64,000 nucleotides of DNA, taken from assembly GCF_007474605.1 (NCBI RefSeq), contig NZ_VHKL01000001.1:186001-250000 (forward strand), written 5' to 3'. Below the pieces are notes generated by a model. That model saw only the letters and a program-made list of their open reading frames with translations. It did no database searches and was not told where the DNA came from. This DNA is from Rhodoligotrophos appendicifer (GTDB lineage: Bacteria > Pseudomonadota > Alphaproteobacteria > Rhizobiales > Im1). The position numbers and the translations under genes are program-made. Below, piece by piece: positions 9,716 to 19,824 of this stretch. The stretch's first letter is position 1; each line of letters opens with the position of its first letter.

Positions 9716-10883
9716 TCAGCCGGGTTTCGCGGTCTATGTGCACTGGCCTTTCTGTAAGGCCAAATGCCCCTATTGCGACTTCAACTCCCACGTCCGGCCG
9801 GATGCCGTGGCCGATGACTACGCCGCGGCACTGGTGCGTGAGATCGGCGACTTCGCCGACCGCACGCCGGGACGGACGGTGACCAGCATCTTCTTCGGCG
9901 GCGGCACTCCGTCCTTGATGCCGCCCTCGGCCGTCGGCCAGGTGATCGATGCGGTGGCCGGGCGATGGTCTCTGTCGCCCTGGGTGGAGATCACCCTGGA
10001 GGCAAACCCGACAAGCGTAGAAGCCTCGAATTTCGACGGTTACGCCGCGGCCGGCGTCAACCGTTTGTCCCTTGGCGTCCAGGCTCTGGACGACGCCTCC
10101 CTGAAAGCCTTGGGCCGTGAGCACTCGGTGGCCGAAGCCATGGCCGCTCTCGACATCGCTCAGACCCGCTTCAACCGCGTCTCCTTCGATCTCATTTACG
10201 CCCGCCCGGCCCAGACGGTGGCGGCCTGGACGCATGAGCTGTCGGCGGCCCTTGAACGCGGAACCGAGCATCTTTCCCTGTATCAGCTGACCATCGAGCC
10301 AGGTACACCCTTTGCCGCCCGCCACAAGCGCGGCACCCTGGTGGTCCCCGACGACGACTCTGCCATTGCGCTCTACGAGATCACCCAGGATCTCTGCAAC
10401 GCCGCCGGCATGCCGGCCTATGAGGTCTCGAACCACGCGCGGCCCGGGGCCGAATCGCGGCACAACCTGACCTATTGGCGCTATGGCGAGTATGTCGGTG
10501 TGGGACCGGGCGCCCATGGACGCTTGATCATGAATGATGCTCGGCATGCTCTGCAGACCATTCGCACCCCCGCAGCTTGGCTCGCCGCCGTCAATCGCCG
10601 CGGCAACGGCATCGCTGACGACACCGCGCTCCTTCCTCAGGAGGCGGCGGAAGAACTCCTGCTCATGGGGCTTCGCCTCTCGGAAGGCGTATCGCTGGAC
10701 CGCTTCGCCGACCTCCGCGGCGGTCGTCTGCGTCCTGGAACCCTGTCATCACTGGCAGAGGAGGGCCTCCTCCAGGTCAGCGACGACGGCCGCCGCATCG
10801 CCGCGACGGCCCGTGGACGGCAGGTCCTGAATGCCCTCATCGCCGCTTTGCTGACCTCCTTGGAGGCACAGGAAGCCGCCTAA
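9702..10883 (+). CDS. hemW: Radical SAM heme chaperone HemW
   Basis: A 393-residue member of the HemN/HemW family. The N-terminus contains the radical-SAM C-x3-C-x2-C motif ([16 protein letters not shown], cysteines near residues 19-26), followed by GGGTPSLM and the HemN C-terminal domain. HemW homologues bind heme and deliver it to membrane enzymes; they were long annotated as oxygen-independent coproporphyrinogen oxidase. ATG 9702 lies inside the 3' end of rdgB (14-base overlap), indicating translational coupling. The 3' end overlaps the convergent LpoA-like gene by 4 bases. Confidence 0.92.
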   Translation: MRTTDQPGFAVYVHWPFCKAKCPYCDFNSHVRPDAVADDYAAALVREIGDFADRTPGRTVTSIFFGGGTPSLMPPSAVGQVIDAVAGRWSLSPWVEITLEANPTSVEASNFDGYAAAGVNRLSLGVQALDDASLKALGREHSVAEAMAALDIAQTRFNRVSFDLIYARPAQTVAAWTHELSAALERGTEHLSLYQLTIEPGTPFAARHKRGTLVVPDDDSAIALYEITQDLCNAAGMPAYEVSNHARPGAESRHNLTYWRYGEYVGVGPGAHGRLIMNDARHALQTIRTPAAWLAAVNRRGNGIADDTALLPQEAAEELLLMGLRLSEGVSLDRFADLRGGRLRPGTLSSLAEEGLLQVSDDGRRIAATARGRQVLNALIAALLTSLEAQEAA

Positions 10884-12124
10884 TAGGAGGCGCCGTTGAA
10901 CCGGGTCGGCGCACCTTCCACGACCTGCGGTCCTGTGGACGTCACCTCCAGAATGGCGAGGCCGCGCTCGATCCTGCCGTCGGAGCGGAACCGGAACAAT
11001 CCATTGACGCCCTGGAAACCCTCGGGATTGGTGATCTGTGCGGCCGAGAACCGCTGCTTGTCCGGAGCCTTCGCCATGGAGATCGACAGGCTGACGGCAT
11101 CATACCCTAGGCTCGCCAGCCGCGGCGGCGTGCTGCCATAGGTGGAATCGTAGCGCTGCTCGAAGCGCGTGACCATCTGCGGCGCGACGCCCGCATACCA
11201 GCCCCCGAGCGAAATGGGCGTCGAGCGCGCGATCGGCCCGTCCCACAATCCCGTACCGAGGGTCTTCACCCGGTTCGGCGTCACACCAGCCGTCTGCAGA
11301 CCATGTCCGATCTGCCGCAGATAGTCGCCGCCTTCCGGCAGCAGCAATGCCTGAACGTTCTTGGAGGGATCGTTGACCGCGGCCGCGATCTCTTTGATCG
11401 GATCGATAATTCCGGTCGGCGCGCGCGCATAGCGCGTCATCGTGACGATCTGACCGCCATTGATTCGCGCTGCTTCGACCAGCCCCCGCTCCACCGTCGC
11501 TCCGTATTGATCCTTGGGGATCATCGCGGCGATGTTCTTGCGGCCCTGCCGGATGGCGTATCCGGTGACGCTCGCCACCTCCTGCTCCGGTAGGAAGCTC
11601 ATGAGATAGGTGCCGCCCCCCGCCACCGTACTGGACGAGGAAAAGGCGATCATCGGCACGTTGCGCTGCCGGGTCAGCGGCTGGACCGCCTGCACTTCGC
11701 TTGAGAGCAAGGGCCCCAGAATGATCTGTGCGCCTTCGTTAAGGGCTTCCTGGGCGGCGGCCTGCGCGCCTTGCGGGTTGCCCCTGGTGTCCTTGGTGAT
11801 GAGCACGATGCCGGGGTCCCCGGAATCGAACATGGCGAGTTCGCCCGCCTGCTTCAGTGCCCGACCCACGCTGGCGGTATCGCCTGGACCCGAAAGCGGC
11901 ACCAGCAATGCTACCTTGATGCCCTGCGTATTGATGCTCACCGTCTGCGGTGCAGCAGGTTGCACGGGGACCGGCGGCGCCTTCGAATCGCCGAACAGGC
12001 TGCTCGCGCTCATGCTGCAACTGGCGAGTGCCAGCGCGGCAAGCGCCGTCACGGCGACCTTGAACTGCGCGAACCGAGATGGAGAAGTGATGACCCTTCG
12101 AAGAGCGTCAGCAGATGATGCCAC
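10880..12124 (-). CDS. LpoA-like penicillin-binding-protein activator lipoprotein
   Basis: A 414-residue predicted lipoprotein: a hydrophobic segment (VTALAALALASC) ends in a lipobox with the lipidated cysteine at about C36. The rest has the fold signature of type-1 periplasmic binding proteins (VALLVPLSGPGDTASVGRALKQAG), as in LpoA/YraM. LpoA activates peptidoglycan synthase PBP1a in Enterobacteria; here the role is inferred from family and from context, since lpoA, rsmI and yraN are neighbours in many Proteobacteria and the same three are together here. The start is GTG 12124. A Leu/Ile/Val-binding ABC protein is the alternative reading, but no ABC transporter genes adjoin it. Confidence 0.8.
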   Translation of the reverse strand: MASSADALRRVITSPSRFAQFKVAVTALAALALASCSMSASSLFGDSKAPPVPVQPAAPQTVSINTQGIKVALLVPLSGPGDTASVGRALKQAGELAMFDSGDPGIVLITKDTRGNPQGAQAAAQEALNEGAQIILGPLLSSEVQAVQPLTRQRNVPMIAFSSSSTVAGGGTYLMSFLPEQEVASVTGYAIRQGRKNIAAMIPKDQYGATVERGLVEAARINGGQIVTMTRYARAPTGIIDPIKEIAAAVNDPSKNVQALLLPEGGDYLRQIGHGLQTAGVTPNRVKTLGTGLWDGPIARSTPISLGGWYAGVAPQMVTRFEQRYDSTYGSTPPRLASLGYDAVSLSISMAKAPDKQRFSAAQITNPEGFQGVNGLFRFRSDGRIERGLAILEVTSTGPQVVEGAPTRFNGASY

Positions 12125-12264
12125 TGTGATTCCTGATGGCTGCTCTTGTCATTCAATTGGCAGACCGTCTGCCCGATAGATGTGGGCTAAGTCAATCCGC
12201 CCCTCGCCAGCCAGGCGAAGCTTCGCGTAAGCTATCGAAAGGCCGCAATGATGGAAAGCCTAAC

Positions 12265-13215
12265 TTGTCCAGACCACTGAACGTTGATCCATCCTCGATC
12301 GAATCCGGCGAGGCAACGCGGCGTTTCGTCATCGAGGGTCGTAGCTTCTCGGCGGCGCGCGCCGAGCCCGGGCTGCATGTGACGGCGACGCCGATCGGCA
12401 ATCTGGCGGACGTAACCCTACGGTCCCTGCAGACATTGGCGGGTGTCGACGCGATCCTGTGCGAGGACACGAGGGTCACGCGGAAGCTCACAACGCGGTA
12501 CGGCATCGGAACGAAACTGGAACCTTACCACGATCACAATGCCGCGAAGGTGCGGCCGGGCATTCTGGATCGCCTTCAGGAGGGTGCGGCGATAGCGCTC
12601 GTGAGTGATGCCGGCACCCCGCTTGTCTCTGACCCCGGCTACAAGCTTGTCCATGAAGCGCGCGACCGGGGGATCCGCTTGCACGCGATCCCGGGCCCCA
12701 GCGCCGTGCTGGCAGGACTGACGATTTCCGGGCTCCCGAGTGACAGCTTCATGTTCGCCGGCTTTCTGCCCAACCGCGCCGGTGATCGAAAACGTCATCT
12801 GGCCCAGGTCGCCGATGTCCCGGCCACGTTGATCTTCTTTGAATCGGCCCAGCGGATCGAAGCGGCACTGGCCAGTGTCGCGGAGGTCATGGGAAACCGG
12901 CCCGTTGCCGTGACGCGGGAATTGACCAAGCTGCACGAGGAGGCCCTGACCGGTACTGCCGAGGAGGTCGCAGCGGCGATCGCAGTGCGCGGGGGCGTGC
13001 GGGGGGAAATTACCCTTTTGATCGGCCCGCCTGACGCGGCAGCCCAGGAAACCGACGATGGCGACATCGATGCCGAGGTGTTGACGGCTCTCCGCACAAT
13101 GTCGGCCAGCCGCGCCGCAGCGCATGTCGCCGAAGCATTGAACCTGCCGCGGAAGCGCGTCTACGCCCGCGCGCTGGCCCTGAAGGAGGCGAGCGATGGC
13201 GGAAAGGACGCCTGA
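12265..13215 (+). CDS. rsmI: 16S rRNA (cytidine1402-2'-O)-methyltransferase
   Basis: Methylates the 2'-O of C1402 in the decoding site of 16S rRNA. The protein has the family core LHVTATPIGNLADVTLRSL, CEDTRVTRKL, SDAGTPLVSDPGYKLV and GPSAVLAGLTISGLP. The frame is open from ATG 12136, which would give 359 residues with a 40-residue arginine-rich extension that does not look like this family. I prefer TTG 12265, preceded by GGAAAG at a 6-base spacing, giving 316 residues. It is divergent from the LpoA-like gene and overlaps yraN by 20 bases. Confidence 0.93.
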   Translation: MSRPLNVDPSSIESGEATRRFVIEGRSFSAARAEPGLHVTATPIGNLADVTLRSLQTLAGVDAILCEDTRVTRKLTTRYGIGTKLEPYHDHNAAKVRPGILDRLQEGAAIALVSDAGTPLVSDPGYKLVHEARDRGIRLHAIPGPSAVLAGLTISGLPSDSFMFAGFLPNRAGDRKRHLAQVADVPATLIFFESAQRIEAALASVAEVMGNRPVAVTRELTKLHEEALTGTAEEVAAAIAVRGGVRGEITLLIGPPDAAAQETDDGDIDAEVLTALRTMSASRAAAHVAEALNLPRKRVYARALALKEASDGGKDA

Positions 13216-13588
13216 GCTCTCTCGCCGGCAGGCCTATCGGCGCGGCCATCGGGCCGAATCGGTCGCCGCCCTCCTGCTCCGCCTCAAGGGCTTCCGCATT
13301 CTGGAGCGACGCACCAAGACCCCCCTCGGGGAGATAGATCTGATCGCCGTTCGCGGCTCTCTGATCATCTTTGTGGAGGTGAAGCAGCGGGCCCGGAACG
13401 CGGCCACGCTGGAGGTGCTGACGCCGCGCCAGCAGCAACGGATCATGCGGGCCGCCCATTATTGGCTGCCGCGCCACCCTAGCCTCTCGGGGCACAACTA
13501 CCGCTTTGACATGGTTGTTGTGCAGCCCTACCTATGGCCCCAGCATATCGCGGACGCCTTCACGGCCGGCTCTCATCGCTCGCCGTGA
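13196..13588 (+). CDS. YraN family (UPF0102) endonuclease-like protein
   Basis: A 130-residue protein with the UPF0102 signature: an arginine-rich start, RGHRAE, then RRTKTPLGEIDLIA and IIFVEVKQR. The D-x(n)-E-x-K arrangement (GEIDLIA, VEVKQR) is the Holliday-junction resolvase/restriction-endonuclease-like core. Biological function is poorly known. It overlaps the end of rsmI by 20 bases and is followed by gshB after 27 bases, a conserved order in Rhizobiales. Confidence 0.9.
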   Translation: MAERTPELSRRQAYRRGHRAESVAALLLRLKGFRILERRTKTPLGEIDLIAVRGSLIIFVEVKQRARNAATLEVLTPRQQQRIMRAAHYWLPRHPSLSGHNYRFDMVVVQPYLWPQHIADAFTAGSHRSP

Positions 13589-13615
13589 TGTGCGTTTCTG
13601 TCCCCGGGGGGCTCC

Positions 13616-14554
13616 ATGCCGTTGAAGATTGCCGTTCAGATGGATCCCATCGAATCCATCAGCATCAAGGGCGACTCGACCTTCGCCATGCTGTTGGAGG
13701 CCCAGCACCGCGGTCATGAGATTTTTTATTACGTCCCCAAGGCCCTGAGCCTGCGCGACGGCAAGCTGATGGCGCCCGGCTCCAGCTTGGAGCTGCGCGA
13801 CGAACCTGGGGATTACTTCACCCTCAGCGATCGGCGGGTGGAGGATCTGTCGAATAGCGATGTGATTCTGCTTCGGCAGGATCCGCCCTTCGACATGTCC
13901 TACATCACGACCACGCACTTGCTTGAGCAGGTCCACCCCAAGACGCTTGTGGTCAACGACCCTGCCGAAGTACGTAACGCGCCGGAAAAGATCTTCGTCA
14001 CCCGCTTTCCCGAATTCATGCCGCCGACCCTCATCACCCGTGACCGCGATGCGATCCGCGCCTTCAAGGACGAGTTCGGCGACATCATCTTGAAGCCGCT
14101 CTTCGGAAATGGCGGCGCCGGCGTGTTCCGGCTGAGCCACGGCGACGAGAACTTGGCCTCCCTGGTCGAACTCTTCGAACAATCCTTCCGCGAGCCGTTC
14201 ATCGTGCAGAAATATCTGCCCGAGGTGCGAAAGGGCGACAAGCGCGTGATCCTGGTGGACGGCAAGGCCGTGGGCGCCATCAATCGCGTGCCCGCTTTGG
14301 GTGAGGCGCGCTCCAATATGCATGTGGGAGGGCGGGCTGAGCCGTCCGAGCTGACCCGCCGGGAACATGAGATCTGCGAAGCCATCGGACCCGAGCTGAA
14401 GCAGCGGGGCCTGATCTTCGTCGGCATCGATGTCATCGGCGACTGGCTGACGGAGATTAACGTCACTTCGCCCACGGGCATTCGCGAAGTGAAGCGCTTC
14501 GGCGGCGCCGACATCGCCGCTTTGATCTGGGACGCGATCGAAGACAAGCGCTGA
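13616..14554 (+). CDS. gshB: Glutathione synthetase
   Basis: ATP-grasp enzyme joining gamma-glutamylcysteine and glycine in the cytosol. The 312-residue protein begins [14 protein letters not shown] (the family start), has [14 protein letters not shown] in the ATP-grasp region near residue 160, and ends with the metal-binding [19 protein letters not shown] segment near residue 285. Length and motifs are typical. It lies at the end of the rsmI-yraN-gshB run; the next gene, comM, begins about 90 bases later. Confidence 0.97.
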   Translation: MPLKIAVQMDPIESISIKGDSTFAMLLEAQHRGHEIFYYVPKALSLRDGKLMAPGSSLELRDEPGDYFTLSDRRVEDLSNSDVILLRQDPPFDMSYITTTHLLEQVHPKTLVVNDPAEVRNAPEKIFVTRFPEFMPPTLITRDRDAIRAFKDEFGDIILKPLFGNGGAGVFRLSHGDENLASLVELFEQSFREPFIVQKYLPEVRKGDKRVILVDGKAVGAINRVPALGEARSNMHVGGRAEPSELTRREHEICEAIGPELKQRGLIFVGIDVIGDWLTEINVTSPTGIREVKRFGGADIAALIWDAIEDKR

Positions 14555-14645
14555 GATCGTCAGCCCTCTGACGATGTTCTTTTTTTGTTCTTGTGCATGG
14601 ATCCGCCGCGCGCTAGCCTGTTGCCACATGCAGCCGGGGGCGGTC

Positions 14646-16177
14646 GTGATCTCGCATATTGGAACGGTGGCCTTTCAGGGCATTGAGGCTGTACCCGTCG
14701 ACGTGCAGGTGCAGATCTCGTCGGGCATGGTCAGCTTCATCGTTGTCGGTCTTGGTGACAAGGCGGTCGCCGAGAGCCGTGAACGGGTGCGCTCTGCCCT
14801 GACGGCGATCGGGCTTGCTTTCCCGCCGCGCCGCATCATCGTCAATCTGGCCCCCGCCGACTTGCCGAAGGAGGGCAGCCACTACGATCTGCCGATCGCA
14901 CTCGGCTTGTTGTCGGCACTGGGCGTCATTCCCGGCGAGGCGCTGTCGCGTTACCTGGTCTTCGGTGAACTGTCCCTGGACGGCTCGATCTCGCCCGTGG
15001 CCGGGGCTCTGCCGGCCGCCGTCGCGGCGAACGCCCGCGGGCTTGGCGTCATCTGCCCCAAGGACTGCGGTCCTGAAGCCGCCTGGGCGGGCGAGGGTGT
15101 CGACATTCTGGCGCCGGCGAACCTCATCCAACTGGTCAATCACTTCAAGGGCGCACAGATGTTATCCCGCCCTGTGGTGAGCTTCTTGGTGGATCCTCCC
15201 CGCTTTAACGACTTGCGCGACATCAAGGGACAGGAGGCGGCCAAACGCGCTTTGGAGGTCGCCGCCGCCGGAGGCCACAACATGCTGATGGTAGGCCCCC
15301 CGGCGCAGGCAAGTCGATGCTGGCCCAACGCCTGCCTTCGATCCTGCCTCCGATGGAGCCTCAGGAAATGCTGGAGGTCAGCATGATCGCCTCCGTCGCC
15401 GGCGAGCTCGCCGGTGGACGGCTGAGCCGCAGCCGACCGTTTCGTGCCCCGCATCATTCGGCCAGCCAGGCGGCCCTGGTCGGCGGCGGCTTGCGTGCCC
15501 GTCCGGGCGAGATGGCCCTGGCTCACCGCGGGGTGTTGTTTCTGGACGAGTTGCCGGAGTTTCAGCCTCGCGCCCTCGAGGCTCTGCGCCAGCCCCTGGA
15601 GACCGGTGAGACGGTGGTGGCCCGCGCCAACCATCACATCACCTACCCCGCCCGGTTCCAGCTGCTCGCCGCGATGAACCCCTGCCGCTGCGGGCGCGCC
15701 GGAGATGCTGGCTTCACTTGCGCACGCGGCGCACGGTGCGCGACCGACTATCAGGCGCGGCTTTCAGGCCCGCTCCTCGACCGTATCGATCTCGTCATCG
15801 ATGTGGCCCAGGTCCAGATCGGTGACCTCGCTTTGCCTCCCGCCCGCGAAGGCAGTGCCGAGGTGGCAGCCCGGGTCGCTGCCGCACGCGCCCTGCAACG
15901 GGCGCGGTTTCGTGGCTTGGGGCTTTCCCACCTCTCGACCAATGCCGAGGCGGATGGCGAGGTCCTGGAGACCATCGCACCAACCGATCCGGCTGCAGGC
16001 CGCCTGCTGAGCGACGTCGCGGAGCGCATCCGTCTGTCTGCGCGGGGCTATCATCGAGTTTTGAAGGTCGCCCGGACCCTGGCCGATCTCGCGGGCATGG
16101 AGACGATCACCAGGGCCCATGTGGCCGAAGCCCTGACCTATCGAAACGAAATGCGGAACCAGAGGCTTGCGGCATGA
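14646..16177 (+). pseudogene. comM: ComM/YifB-type Mg-chelatase-like AAA+ ATPase, frameshifted in the P-loop
   Basis: The family's full sequence is present but split over two frames. The first part (from GTG 14646, or ATG 14628) reads ISHIGTVAFQGIEAVP and continues to NMLMVGPP at about 15300; it then goes out of frame and stops at 15386. The second part continues in another frame from about 15300 with MLAQRLPSILPP, HHSASQAALVGGG, FLDELPEF and ends at 16177. The break falls in a run of six C at 15296-15301; seven C would restore GPPGAGKSM, the Walker A motif. So one base is missing, either by mutation or by sequencing error in the homopolymer. ComM acts as a branch-migration helicase during natural transformation. 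Confidence 0.88.
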
Positions 16178-16307
16178 TGGCCGGCTTTCGGTCCGAGGAT
16201 GCCATGGGAGTCCCGTCCTCGGGCCTTGATCTCGTGGCCCGAACACGGTTTCTGTCCTAAGGTGCAGCAAATGCGGCCTGCGGGCGGCGCAGCAGGGATC
16301 CGGTTGA

Positions 16308-18722
16308 GTGGTCGACTCCTCTTCGCACAGTTTTTTGCCCTCCGACCCGGTACCGGTCCTCGACAGGAGCTCAGGCCGGGCCTCCTTTGGGCTTCACGAC
16401 GAGCCGACTGTCGATCTTCCGACGAGGGATCTGCATCTGCTCCTGGCCTGTCTCGGACTGGTGGCCGTCATCCTCATAGCGGGTTGGATTGCGCTGGCTC
16501 CTTCTGTCTCGGCGACCGTGGAGGCGATGATTGCCGTCGCCTTTCTCGCATGCGTCGGAGCTGGCGTGTTCACTCTGATGGCGACACGAAAGTTGGCCCG
16601 AGTGGCGCCACAGCTCGAAAAGCGTCGGGACAGCGAAGCCCGATACCGCCAGCTCATCGACAATCAGGCCGATCCCATTTTCCACAGGGATCTGAACGGT
16701 CATATCACCTTCGTGAATGCAGCTTTCGAGCGCCTCTTCGGCACCACCAGCGAGACAGCCCTCGTCGAAGGCCTCAATTTCAAGGTCCTCGAGGGAATGA
16801 CTCACAGCGAGGCGGACGCAAAGCTGTCGCTGCCGCCCCACAGGCTCAGTTTCGAACAGAAACTGCAAACTCGAACGGGCCACTGCTGGCTGTCTTGGGA
16901 GAGCGCTGCCCTCCTCGCGCCCGACGGCCGCTTGTTGGAAATTCAAAGTGTCGGCCGCGACATCACGGCCCAGGTTTCGGCCATCGAGGAGATCAGGCGG
17001 GCCCGCGACGACGCGGAGGCAGCCAACCGGGCCAAATCGATGTTCCTGGCGACCATCAGCCATGAGATCCGCACCCCGATGAATGGCGTGCTGGGAATGC
17101 TCGACCTGCTGATGGGCACCGATCTCACCCCGGAGCAACGGTCCTACATGCGGACGGCCGACATTTCCGGTCGCGCTCTCCTGTCGCTCATCGACGAGAT
17201 CCTGGATCTGTCCAAAGCGGAGTCAGACCGGGTTGACTTGACCCTCGCCCCTTTCGATCTCACCGAGATGGTCGAGAACGTGACGGAACTCCTCGCCCCC
17301 CGAGCCCATGCAAAGAATCTCGAAATCGCCTGCTTTGTCGACCCCGCCTTGCCTCAGGAGATCGTCGCTGACGGCCCGAAGCTTCGGCAGATCCTGATCA
17401 ATCTTGCCGGAAACGCTGTGAAATTCACGGAGAGTGGAGGCATAGCGGTCCGGGTATGCCTGAAGAACGACCTCGGTGGAACTGCCCGGGCGGGCCCCTA
17501 TCTCACCGAGTGGTCGGTGACGGACACCGGCATTGGCATCGATCCCGATAAGATCCCCTTCATCTTCGACGCCTTCTCTCAGGTCGAGTCCGGGAATGCG
17601 CGGCGCTATGGCGGATCCGGCCTGGGACTGACCATTTCCCGTCGTCTTGTTGAACGGATGGGTGGCGATCTGAACGTTCGCAGTACGCCCTCGAGAGGCA
17701 CGACCTTCCGTTTCGAGATCGCCGTGGAAGGCGTTGTTCCCGCAGAGTCCCAGGAGGAAATTCCGCCGCCGCTCCAAGGGATGACGGCCTTTTTGGTCAT
17801 GAGCGACGGGACCCCGGCAGAGCTCCTGCAGGCCTATTTGGAAGGCGACGGCGCCGTTGTACACCGATGTCCGGATGCCGCGAGCCTTGGAAGCGTTGTG
17901 GATGCCATCGCTAAAGCACCAGCCTCGGGACCTCTGTCACAATTGCTCGTGCTGGTGGACAGTGACCTGTCGGCTGACTTCGTGTCTGCCATCGACGCAA
18001 TAGGCAGGCCTGGGTCGCTTCCAAGGATCTGGCTGTTGCTCACCGCTGAAGAGCGGAGCGACGTCCTGCCTTTGATATCGGAGCTTTATGCCGGATACCT
18101 CGTGAAGCCGCTCCGGCGCAGTTCTCTCCGGCGCTGGTTGCCCCCTTCAGCCCATGTCGGTGGTGCCAAGGAGCAAAAAGGACCCCGGCGCAGCGAGGGC
18201 GCCCGGCCTCCCGAACCCAGGATTGACAGACCCCTGTCGATCCTCCTCGTCGAAGACAATCGGATCAACGCCATGCTGACCAGGGTCCTGCTTGAGCGGG
18301 TCGGACATAAGGTGACCCATGTGAAAACCGGTCTTGACGCCGTGGAGGCGGCCAGGGGGTCGATCGACACCGAGGGACAACCGTTTGATTTGGCGTTGAT
18401 GGACATCCAGATGCCCGACATGGATGGTCTGGAGGCGACCCGCCAGATCCGTGCCGAGGAGGCGTCATCTGGCGACGGGCGCCGGCTGCCGATCGTGTCC
18501 CTCACAGCCAACGCGCTGGAAGAGGATCGCCTCGCCTGCCTGGCCGCGGGCATGGACTACTATCTCGTCAAACCATTCCGGCTTGCGGAACTGCAGGAGG
18601 CCATGGCCCACGCTTTATCAGCGCCGACGCTCCAGGTGTCGCAATCCGCAGCCGGCGCCGTCATGAAGACTGTAAGCCACTGGTCGCCTCCCAAGCGCCC
18701 CGCATCGGCACCCCCTCATTGA
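16308..18722 (+). CDS. Hybrid sensor histidine kinase/response regulator
   Basis: An 804-residue two-component protein. In order: two membrane segments (about residues 42-100), a PAS domain (RYRQLIDNQADPIFHRD, about 110-220), HisKA with phosphoacceptor H252 (ATISHEIRTPMNG), HATPase_c with N, G1 (DTGIGI) and G2 (GGSGLGLTIS) boxes to about residue 475, a degenerate receiver-like region (about 490-615), and a C-terminal receiver (SILLVEDNRINAML, phosphoacceptor D699 in ALMDIQMPDMDG, VKPF lysine). The start is GTG 16308. No Hpt or output domain is present, so partners must be elsewhere. The input signal is unknown. It stands alone between comM and the olsB-like gene. Confidence 0.93.
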   Translation: MVDSSSHSFLPSDPVPVLDRSSGRASFGLHDEPTVDLPTRDLHLLLACLGLVAVILIAGWIALAPSVSATVEAMIAVAFLACVGAGVFTLMATRKLARVAPQLEKRRDSEARYRQLIDNQADPIFHRDLNGHITFVNAAFERLFGTTSETALVEGLNFKVLEGMTHSEADAKLSLPPHRLSFEQKLQTRTGHCWLSWESAALLAPDGRLLEIQSVGRDITAQVSAIEEIRRARDDAEAANRAKSMFLATISHEIRTPMNGVLGMLDLLMGTDLTPEQRSYMRTADISGRALLSLIDEILDLSKAESDRVDLTLAPFDLTEMVENVTELLAPRAHAKNLEIACFVDPALPQEIVADGPKLRQILINLAGNAVKFTESGGIAVRVCLKNDLGGTARAGPYLTEWSVTDTGIGIDPDKIPFIFDAFSQVESGNARRYGGSGLGLTISRRLVERMGGDLNVRSTPSRGTTFRFEIAVEGVVPAESQEEIPPPLQGMTAFLVMSDGTPAELLQAYLEGDGAVVHRCPDAASLGSVVDAIAKAPASGPLSQLLVLVDSDLSADFVSAIDAIGRPGSLPRIWLLLTAEERSDVLPLISELYAGYLVKPLRRSSLRRWLPPSAHVGGAKEQKGPRRSEGARPPEPRIDRPLSILLVEDNRINAMLTRVLLERVGHKVTHVKTGLDAVEAARGSIDTEGQPFDLALMDIQMPDMDGLEATRQIRAEEASSGDGRRLPIVSLTANALEEDRLACLAAGMDYYLVKPFRLAELQEAMAHALSAPTLQVSQSAAGAVMKTVSHWSPPKRPASAPPH

Positions 18723-18846
18723 AACCAACGAGCAAGGTTCTTGAATCTTTCACCGTGATCGGGTTTGTGAGACAGTAACGTCATTTTCCGGGCCTACGGG
18801 AACATAGCGGCTTGTGACGGTCGCAAGTCAGGCAGGATCACAAGCG

Positions 18847-19746
18847 ATGGGTGCCACCGCGAACTTTCAACAAGAATCAGACACCCTCACACGCCGAAGC
18901 AACGCGACCCCATCGGCGAGTACCTTGCTTGGCCGAAAGGGGTCTCTTGAGGTCCGCCTCTCCCGGGACCCCGATGACGTGGCTGCCGCGCAGTCCCTGA
19001 GATACCGGGTCTTTTACGAGGAGCTGAACGCCCGGGCCTCCGCCGAGACCCTGATCTGGCGCCGTGACGCCGACGCCTTCGACGCCATCTGTGATCACCT
19101 GCTGGTCCTGCAGACCGAGAACGGAGACACCAGCAGCGACGCCATCCGCATCGGCGATGCTCAGGTCGTCGGCACCTACCGGCTGCTGCGCCAGGAGGTG
19201 GCGCAACGGAACGCCGGTTTCTACACCCAGGACGAGTTTGACATTGCAACCCTCGTCGGCAGCAAGCCTGCACTGAAATTTCTTGAGCTCGGTCGCTCCT
19301 GCGTTCTGAAGCCCTATCGTACGAAACCCGTCGTGGAGCTGCTCTGGCAGGGGATTTGGAATTATGTCCGGCTGCATCAGCTCGATGTGATGCTGGGATG
19401 TGCGAGCCTCGAAGGGACCGATTTGGACGCCCTTCGCCTGCCCCTCAAATTTTTGCACGACGAGTTCTCGGCTCCCGCTGAATGGTACGTCCGAGCCCAG
19501 CCGGATCGCTATGTACCGATGGACTCTCCCGGTCTTCCTCCGGTGGATCCTCGGCAGGCGATGCGCAGCCTGCCGCCGCTGATCAAGGGTTACCTCAGGC
19601 TCGGAGCCTATATCGGTGACGGCGCCGTCGTGGATCATCAGTTCAACACCGTCGACGTTCTGATCATCCTTCCCGTGACGTCGATCAACAACCGCTATTT
19701 CAGCCACTTTGGCGCCCCTGACGACCTGCAGCTTCCCACGTCCTGA
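18847..19746 (+). CDS. olsB: OlsB-like ornithine-acyl[ACP] N-acyltransferase (GNAT fold)
   Basis: About 299 residues with the GNAT-like acyltransferase domain of the OlsB/PlsC-neighbour family: VRLSRDPDDVAAAQSLRYRVFYEE, VVGTYRLLRQE, FLELGRSCVLKPYR and GYLRLGAYIGDGAVVDHQFNTVDV. OlsB makes lyso-ornithine lipid by acylating ornithine with a 3-hydroxyacyl-ACP, the first step of ornithine-lipid synthesis at the inner membrane. I prefer ATG 18847 (AGGA nine bases upstream); GTG 18814 would add 11 residues. The usual partner olsA does not follow here. A related family of heme/hemolysin-annotated GNAT proteins is the alternative name. Confidence 0.82.
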   Translation: MGATANFQQESDTLTRRSNATPSASTLLGRKGSLEVRLSRDPDDVAAAQSLRYRVFYEELNARASAETLIWRRDADAFDAICDHLLVLQTENGDTSSDAIRIGDAQVVGTYRLLRQEVAQRNAGFYTQDEFDIATLVGSKPALKFLELGRSCVLKPYRTKPVVELLWQGIWNYVRLHQLDVMLGCASLEGTDLDALRLPLKFLHDEFSAPAEWYVRAQPDRYVPMDSPGLPPVDPRQAMRSLPPLIKGYLRLGAYIGDGAVVDHQFNTVDVLIILPVTSINNRYFSHFGAPDDLQLPTS

Positions 19747-19824
19747 CCATCAGCAAAATCGCTCCTCCCGGAACCTCGAGAGCACTCGTATCGTTTCTGC
19801 TGCAGAGGACCGAAAGGACGGAAC

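Noticed and set aside
13532-14629. 365-residue minus-strand open frame
   Set aside because: Antisense to gshB and the yraN end; no recognisable features.
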